Origin: FEN-1139 sp964396375
GTDB taxonomy: Bacteria; Myxococcota_A; Polyangia; Polyangiales; Polyangiaceae
Reading direction: 5' to 3'
DNA length: 64,000 nt
Assembly: GCA_964396375.1 (NCBI GenBank)
Contig: CAYNEY010000021.1
Coordinates: forward strand, 32,979 to 96,978
In this document: piece after piece, positions 59,889-64,000 of the stretch
Position numbering within the stretch: position 1 is the first letter of the stretch
Layout: each line of letters opens with the position of its first letter
The notes under the pieces: generated by a model
What the model was told of the DNA's origin: nothing
Database searches by the model: none
Seen by the model: the letters and a program-made list of their open reading frames with translations, nothing else
Translations under genes and position numbers: made by a program

Positions 59889-60665
59889 GTGGCGTCCGTA
59901 GACCAGCAGCCATCCCCGACCCTTCGCTCCTTCGGTGCTTCGCATGTGGGGCGTAAGCGCAAGCACAATGAGGACGCCTATTTGGCCGACGACGCACTCG
60001 GCCTGTGGGTGGTGGCAGATGGCATGGGTGGACATGCAGCCGGCGAGATAGCGAGTCGGGAGGCCTGCGATGCGATCTACGGGGTGGTAAAGCAGGGGAA
60101 GCCCCGGCTGCTCAAGAACCCGCTTTGGGACGACACCAGCCAGGCCGCTGCCTTCCGTCTTCTGGAGGGAGCGATCCAGGCTGCCACGTACATCGTGTAC
60201 TCAATGGCGGAGTTGGATGCCGAGAAGACCGGGATGGGGACGACCATCAGTGCGATGTTGAACGTGTACGATCGGCTGGTTTTAGCCCAGGTTGGTGACA
60301 GTAGGATCTACCATATTCGCCACGGGTGCGCCGAGCAGGTGACCGAGGATCACACGTTGGTGGCCTGGCAGGTGAAGCAGGGGATCATCACCGAGGCCGA
60401 GGCGCGGACCAGCAAGCAGCGCAATGTGATCACCCGGGCCGTGGGGAATCGCGACTACGTGCAGGTCGACACCTTCGCCGTGAGCTGCGAGCGCGGGGAT
60501 GCGTTCTTGCTCTGCAGCGATGGTCTGCACGGTTACCTCGAGGCAGATGAGATCCCCCATTTCATCGCGCTCGGCGCCGAGCGCGCTGTTCACGGTCTGA
60601 TCGACTACGCGAATGAACGCGGAGGCCGTGACAACATCACGGCGGTGGTGGTCGAGATCGGTTGA
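59889..60665 (+). CDS. PP2C-family protein Ser/Thr phosphatase
   Basis: A 258-residue Mn/Mg-dependent phosphatase. Motifs are RKRKHNEDAYL, VVADGMGGHAAGE, GMGTTISAML, LAQVGDSRIY, LLCSDGLHGYL and GGRDNITAVVVEI, all metal sites present. GTG start at 59889. It could dephosphorylate targets of the Hanks kinases in this genome; two such kinases are in this window but not adjacent. Divergent from the FIST gene, 41 nt apart. Confidence 0.93.
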   Translation: MASVDQQPSPTLRSFGASHVGRKRKHNEDAYLADDALGLWVVADGMGGHAAGEIASREACDAIYGVVKQGKPRLLKNPLWDDTSQAAAFRLLEGAIQAATYIVYSMAELDAEKTGMGTTISAMLNVYDRLVLAQVGDSRIYHIRHGCAEQVTEDHTLVAWQVKQGIITEAEARTSKQRNVITRAVGNRDYVQVDTFAVSCERGDAFLLCSDGLHGYLEADEIPHFIALGAERAVHGLIDYANERGGRDNITAVVVEIG

Positions 60666-60794
60666 GGTTTGGTCACTGGGCCGCTGCGGCGAGCGGCAGT
60701 CTGGACCCCAGTTTCTTGGCCCAGCGGACCCAAGTTCGCTACCTCGACCAGGGATGGCCGCGCACGGTGGCTGTCTCTCGAGGAGCGAGCACGG

Positions 60795-61805
60795 ATGAAG
60801 TCGAAGCGTGTAGGCGTCGTGGTCGGTGGCGGCTCTGTCGAGCAACAGCTCCCCTTTGGGCAGATGCGATCGATGCTCAGAGCCTTGCGCGGGGCAGGGC
60901 ATGAAGTCAGGCTGATCGAGCTTCGCTCGGGGCTCGATCCGCGTCGTGCTCTCGAAGAGACTGAACTCGATGTGGCGTTGGTCGCGACGCATTTCGCGTT
61001 CGACGAAAGCTGCTTACTCCTTCAGAGGCTGGAGGAGCTGGGGATCCCCTACACCGGCTCCTCGGCATCGGCCTCGACGCTTTCGATGGACAAGCTCCGG
61101 GCCAAGGAGCTGTTCGTGCTGCACAACCTGCCGACGCCGCGGGCGTACGAGCTGCCTCTGTCGGTTTCCCTCGACGAGCTTGGCGCGCGCCATGCCGATT
61201 TTGGCTACCCAGCGGTGGTGAAGCCCCGCTCCGGGAGCATGGCTCGGGGGGTGAAGAGGGTCGATACCTTGGACGAACTCAGAGCTGCGGTGGTAGCGGC
61301 TCGGTGCCTCGCAGAATTCGTCTTGGTGGAGCGCTATGTGGACGGCCAAGAGATCATGATTGGTTTCCTGGGTGGTCGCGTGCTTGGGGCTATCGAGTTT
61401 GTGACACCAAGTGGCTTGCTCGGGACCGCCGCCAAGATCTCTGGCGCCGAGGTCGAGGTTCATCTGCCGGCTCGCATCAACGCGATCCGTACCCAGAATC
61501 TCTTCATGCTCGCCGAACGCGCGGTGGAAGCTCTGGGCGTGACCGGACCTGCCGAGGTGGATCTGCGGGTGACCGAGGAGCAGAACGAGGTTCTTCTCGA
61601 GGTGAACACCCAACCATACCTCACCCCCACCTCAGCCTTCGTTCGCCTCGCCGATGCTGCAGGTTTTGGGTTTGCGGAAGTCTTGGAATCTATTCTCGAA
61701 TCCGCTCAACTCCCCACCGCCGAAGGGCGCGTTCGTGCCGGTTCGGCGGAGGTGATCTCGATGATTCAGGCGAGCCAGCCGGCCCTCGTGGCGGCTGCGG
61801 GCTGA
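60795..61805 (+). CDS. D-alanine-D-alanine ligase-like ATP-grasp protein
   Basis: A 336-residue ATP-grasp enzyme. N-terminal VGVVVGGGSVEQQLPF, PYTGSSASASTLSMDKLRAKELF, PAVVKPRSGSMARGVKRVD, FVLVERYVDGQEIMIG and EVLLEVNTQPYLTPTSAF correspond to the Ddl motifs (KxxxK, GSS.G, N-x-P). Differences from canonical Ddl: PRSGSMARGV instead of PxxEGSSxGV, and LEVNTQPYLTPTS instead of EINTxPGMTxxS. It may use substrates other than D-Ala. ATG at 60795; tRNA-Glu follows. Confidence 0.8.
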   Translation: MKSKRVGVVVGGGSVEQQLPFGQMRSMLRALRGAGHEVRLIELRSGLDPRRALEETELDVALVATHFAFDESCLLLQRLEELGIPYTGSSASASTLSMDKLRAKELFVLHNLPTPRAYELPLSVSLDELGARHADFGYPAVVKPRSGSMARGVKRVDTLDELRAAVVAARCLAEFVLVERYVDGQEIMIGFLGGRVLGAIEFVTPSGLLGTAAKISGAEVEVHLPARINAIRTQNLFMLAERAVEALGVTGPAEVDLRVTEEQNEVLLEVNTQPYLTPTSAFVRLADAAGFGFAEVLESILESAQLPTAEGRVRAGSAEVISMIQASQPALVAAAG

Positions 61806-61831
61806 GTCGCCAAGAAATCGCGGTAGGCGCC

Positions 61832-61860
61832 TTGCGCCGACCCACCCGACCGACTAGATT
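61832..61860 (+). promoter_or_regulatory. Probable sigma70-type promoter of tRNA-Glu
   Basis: TTGCGC, a 17-bp spacer and TAGATT, ending 14 nt before the mature tRNA 5' end. Only partial matches to the consensus, but spacing and position fit. Confidence 0.45.
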
Positions 61861-61874
61861 CCGCGCCCGTTTCG

Positions 61875-61952
61875 GTCCCCATCGTCTAGCCCGGCCCAGG
61901 ACACGGCCCTTTCAAGGCTGTAACACGAGTTCGAATCTCGTTGGGGACGCCA
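61875..61952 (+). tRNA. tRNA-Glu (anticodon UUC)
   Basis: The 78-nt sequence folds as a cloverleaf: acceptor GTCCCCA / TGGGGAC, anticodon arm CGGCC-CTTTCAA-GGCTG with anticodon TTC, T-loop GTTCGAATC and encoded CCA at 61950-61952. The T-arm and acceptor are intact, so the tRNA should be functional. Its 3' end is the likely integration target of the element that starts just downstream. Confidence 0.95.
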
Positions 61953-61963
61953 AGAATCCGGCA

Positions 61964-63016
61964 TCAATTCAGCTTGACCGGAATGCTTGTCTTGGTCGCA
62001 GCGAAGAGCTCGGGTCGGGTCATGCCCGCACGCCTCACGTGGACGCGGAAAGTCTCGGCCAGATCTTCGAAGGGGGGCAGGGGAGCCAGCAAGCCACCTT
62101 CGCCGGCTTCCTTCACCATGGCCGCCAGTAGAGGGCGAATCGTTGCGGGAACCTCGAACTCTCGTGTGTCCTTCGTTTTGGTGGTGCCGATCTGCCCGTC
62201 GTCGCGCTGAACCGCCTTGTCGACCCGTACGCGGCCCCGCTCAAGGTCGACGGGTGCAACGTCGAGGGCGCCGATCTCCCCTGCGCGGAGGCAGAGGTAG
62301 ACGCCGAGAGCGTACAGACGACGCCAGCGTATCGGAACGGCCTCACACCACAGGAGCGCCGCCAGCTCCTCGGGGTAGAGCCATTGGCGGGCCTTCTGGG
62401 CGGTCTTCTCGGGGGGCAACACTTCCGACGCTGGGTTGTCCTCACGAATGCGCAGCTGGTCGATCTTCGAAGCGCAAGACTCACGGCAGAGCAGCCGCCA
62501 AAGGTGCCAGGTGCATCGGGCCGTGGCCCCACCGAGCTCCCCTCGGTTCACCTTCTCGTCGAGGTCTTCCACGATCGCCCGGCAGTCCATCTGGGTGATG
62601 CCGGTGAAGTGCTCGACACCACGCGCCGCGAGAACCGGCTCGACGTGGTTCTTGATGCGGGCGCGTTCGTTGTCCTGCCTCCGCAGTCCGCGGGCCTCGT
62701 GTCGACGGAACACGGCGTCAACATACTGTGAGACGGTGAAGCCGCGTTCTCCGATCACCTCGACCTTACGAGACCCCGAAACCAACCCTTTCGCCTTCAC
62801 CGTTTCCGCATAGGCGGCCATCTTCTCGCGAGCCATGGCTTCGGACGTTCCGGCGGGGAAGGGGGGCAGGCGCTTCCGGCTGCCGTCGGCAAGGGTGACC
62901 TTGGCCTGCCATCTGCCGTCAGGAAGGCGGAGCAGAGTTCCAGCAGCCTTACGCGGCCTGGCTCGCCCCCCTGCCGATCCAGTAGACCGCGATCCCCTCG
63001 GCCTCGAGGAGGGCAC
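61964..63016 (-). CDS. Tyrosine integrase, C-terminally truncated
   Basis: A 350-residue protein with an N-terminal DNA-binding part (RWQAKVTLADGSRKRLPPFPAGT) of phage/element integrase type, a core-binding region (VSQYVDAVFRRHEARGLRRQDN) and the start of the catalytic domain: Arg244 in LCLRAGEIGALD and a Lys-containing TKTKDTREFEVP. It stops after RPELFAATKTSIPVKLN. Homologous integrases continue with the HDLR motif here and later the LGH and Y motifs. So the HxxR, H and Tyr are missing and it cannot catalyse recombination as it stands. The 3' end lies 11 nt from tRNA-Glu. Confidence 0.82.
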   Translation of the reverse strand: MPSSRPRGSRSTGSAGGRARPRKAAGTLLRLPDGRWQAKVTLADGSRKRLPPFPAGTSEAMAREKMAAYAETVKAKGLVSGSRKVEVIGERGFTVSQYVDAVFRRHEARGLRRQDNERARIKNHVEPVLAARGVEHFTGITQMDCRAIVEDLDEKVNRGELGGATARCTWHLWRLLCRESCASKIDQLRIREDNPASEVLPPEKTAQKARQWLYPEELAALLWCEAVPIRWRRLYALGVYLCLRAGEIGALDVAPVDLERGRVRVDKAVQRDDGQIGTTKTKDTREFEVPATIRPLLAAMVKEAGEGGLLAPLPPFEDLAETFRVHVRRAGMTRPELFAATKTSIPVKLN

Positions 63017-63161
63017 CTAGCCGGCGTTGTGCAGCGTCATCACGCCGGAGGGTTGGAAAGTACCCGTCCCGGTGAACCGACGTCATGAGGGCGTCCCAGG
63101 AGGGGAAGGCCGTGGCCTTGCGCGTTGCCTCGTCTCGAGTCGTTGCTATCTTGAGTTTCAT
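62949..63161 (-). CDS. Small protein of the element, 70 aa
   Basis: Starts MKLKIATTRDEATRKATAF with GAAGGTGA upstream. The C-terminal half (RRDDAAQRRLGALLEAEGIAVYWIGRGA) could be a small alpha/beta fold. It overlaps the integrase 5' end by 68 nt. Such a small ORF just upstream of an integrase is often a directionality factor or regulator, but there is no clear match. Confidence 0.5.
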   Translation of the reverse strand: MKLKIATTRDEATRKATAFPSWDALMTSVHRDGYFPTLRRDDAAQRRLGALLEAEGIAVYWIGRGASQAA

Positions 63162-63223
63162 CGAATCACCTTCACTGGTTCGGTCATGCTCCCGGGTGTA
63201 TCAGTACCGCGGGAGCGCTTGAT

Positions 63224-63415
63224 TTATGGGGTTTCAGGCTGATTGGCGGGGATGGCTAGGTCATGCTCACGAGCAAGGGAGCGCAGGCCAACGCGGAGCA
63301 CTTCGGTAGCACTCCGGATGCCGAGCTTCTGTCGCACGGCTTCGACGATGGCCATATCCTCGACCGTCAGCCGCCCCGAGAACGTCGTCGTGTTCGGGCT
63401 TACCTTAGGTCGCAT
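63224..63415 (-). CDS. Ribbon-helix-helix regulator, putative
   Basis: A 63-residue protein starting MRPKVSPNTTTFSGRLTVED. The region FSGRLTVEDMAIVEAVRQKLGIRSATEVLRVGLRSLA has the strand-helix-helix pattern of Arc/MetJ/CopG repressors, with the RxxATEVLRxGL helix. Immediately upstream (63446-63522) lie several GGTC/GACC inverted half-sites, suitable as operators for autoregulation. No partner toxin is visible on either side. Confidence 0.6.
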   Translation of the reverse strand: MRPKVSPNTTTFSGRLTVEDMAIVEAVRQKLGIRSATEVLRVGLRSLAREHDLAIPANQPETP

Positions 63416-63445
63416 GGCTATTCAATGACAGAGTCCCGAGCCTCT

Positions 63446-63522
63446 GACCAGTAAAAAACAGCGCAGTCAGACAAGGTCGAACGCTCGACCGTGTCGGTCC
63501 ATTGACCAAGTCAGACTGGGTC
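63446..63522. promoter_or_regulatory. Cluster of GGTC/GACC half-sites
   Basis: GACC at 63446, GGTC at 63475, GACC at 63487, GGTC at 63496, GACC at 63504 and GGTC at 63519. They form nested palindromes (GGTCGA-ACGC-TCGACC, GACCG-TGT-CGGTC, GGTC-CATT-GACC), and GTCAGACNNGGTC occurs twice 44 nt apart. It lies directly upstream of the ribbon-helix-helix gene. Confidence 0.55.
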
Positions 63523-63905
63523 AAAAATGCCCCCGTCCTTTCGTTCGGATTTTGACGTCGACATTCGTGTCGGATTTGATGTCGGTTTTTGGTGACGAAA
63601 AACCGCTCCGAAGACTCACTCAAGAATGGTGAGGAAGATCGACGAGGAAGACCGTCACCGAAATGGCGAGGTCAAAAGGCCCCCTTCGGAAGGCGTGTTT
63701 CGGCGAGGGTGCGGAGCATCCGTGCTGCCCGGCTCGGCACTGACGGGTGAGGCCGGACGAAGTGGACGGGTTCGGAAGGGACCGTTTTTGGGCGCGGTGA
63801 CGGTCGGTAACGGAGCGGGAACACGTTGATTCTGCCCGTATGACCGGACCACAAGCGGATGCCATCGACACCCCCCCAACCTGGCCGTAACCTCTTCACC
63901 GGCCC
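63523..63905. other. No convincing gene
   Basis: ORFs on both strands in this stretch lack ribosome sites and coding character. A short direct repeat TGTCGG(A/T)TT near 63570-63590 and AGCGGAGCA-like G-rich words are the only structure seen. Confidence 0.4.
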
Positions 63906-64000
63906 ATGAAGCGAACTCATCCGATGGTCCAGGGTCACATGGATCTTCGAGGGGGCGCCGAGAGACGGGTGCAGGTTGTCGGCTCGGATGGGGTGGAGCG
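63906..64000 (+). CDS. Possible gene start running off the right edge
   Basis: From ATG 63906 the frame is open to the window edge: MKRTHPMVQGHMDLRGGAER and a little more. No clear ribosome site. Listed only because it might be the first element-encoded cargo gene. Confidence 0.2.
   Translation, partial: MKRTHPMVQGHMDLRGGAERRVQVVGSDGVE

Noticed and set aside
63405..63871. Several 65-88-codon ORFs on both strands in the element
   Set aside because: No ribosome sites, no recognisable motif and mutual overlap; one also runs across the GGTC/GACC operator-like array.
61953..64000. Second att copy of the tRNA-Glu 3' end
   Set aside because: Looked for GGGGACGCCA downstream and did not find it in this window; the far end must lie outside if it exists.

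Overview
This is a GC-rich chromosomal window that most resembles a myxobacterium or a close relative (Myxococcota, the former delta-proteobacteria). The evidence is a mix of housekeeping genes with Hanks-type Ser/Thr kinases (one carrying GYF-like and DUF4388-like domains), a PP2C phosphatase, a FIST protein, a PAS-PAS-GGDEF-EAL protein, a PEGA-domain protein, an OmpA protein with thrombospondin-type-3 Ca-binding repeats, a Cys-rich Gln-rich lipoprotein and many lipoproteins of unknown function. Two 100-nt N runs (10627-10726 and 29188-29287) are scaffold gaps, and both lie inside in-frame tandem repeats. Taxonomy is inferred from gene content only.

Layout. 1-9.8 kb: a partial Lys-rich ORF, map and a lipoprotein (minus strand), a secreted protein, a NifU-like domain lacking its CxxC, then the overlapping operon rpsP-khpA-rimM-trmD-RNA methyltransferase-LpxL-like acyltransferase, a second lipoprotein and an acyltransferase-3/SGNH protein. 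9.8-19.5 kb: a DUF72-like protein with a DDDES-repeat tail, coupled to a GGT-like protein; rpmB; N-formylglutamate amidohydrolase; xerD; trpG-trpD-trpC; a membrane-anchored protein; a FliK-like protein; truB. 19.5-28.3 kb: a multi-domain Ser/Thr kinase facing a hybrid histidine kinase/response regulator, gatC-gatA, a membrane-anchored kinase, and rpsB-tsf. 28.3-38 kb: the PEGA protein, a MlaF-like ATPase coupled to nucleotide-sugar aminotransferase and acetyltransferase genes, and a divergent set of a 92-aa protein plus two sulfatase-fold proteins with Thr in place of the formylglycine Cys. 38-46.3 kb: GTP-dependent pckG, divergent from a NhaR-like LysR regulator coupled to a polysaccharide deacetylase and a VanZ-like protein, then an unusually long ileS. 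46.3-61.8 kb: the Cys-rich lipoprotein, an alpha-helical repeat protein coupled to a zincin-like protein, glgP plus a Gfo/Idh/MocA oxidoreductase, the c-di-GMP protein, the OmpA/TSP3 porin, a small lipoprotein, FIST divergent from PP2C, and a Ddl-like ATP-grasp ligase. 61.9 kb to the end: tRNA-Glu(UUC), directly followed by a tyrosine integrase that ends before its HxxR/H/Y catalytic residues, a 70-aa ORF, a ribbon-helix-helix regulator, and a cluster of GGTC/GACC half-sites. This is the end of an integrated element that continues beyond the window.

Functional themes are translation (map, rpsP, rimM, trmD, rpmB, truB, gatCA, tsf, rpsB, ileS, tRNA-Glu), envelope and surface polysaccharide biogenesis (acyltransferases, MlaF-like/Wbp-like operon, sulfatase-fold pair, deacetylase, OmpA, Ddl-like), central carbon metabolism (pckG, glgP) and signalling. 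No CRISPR array, classical phage structural genes or biosynthetic megasynthases are visible. The least explained parts are the element remnant at the right end, the repeat-rich proteins and the Thr-variant sulfatase pair.
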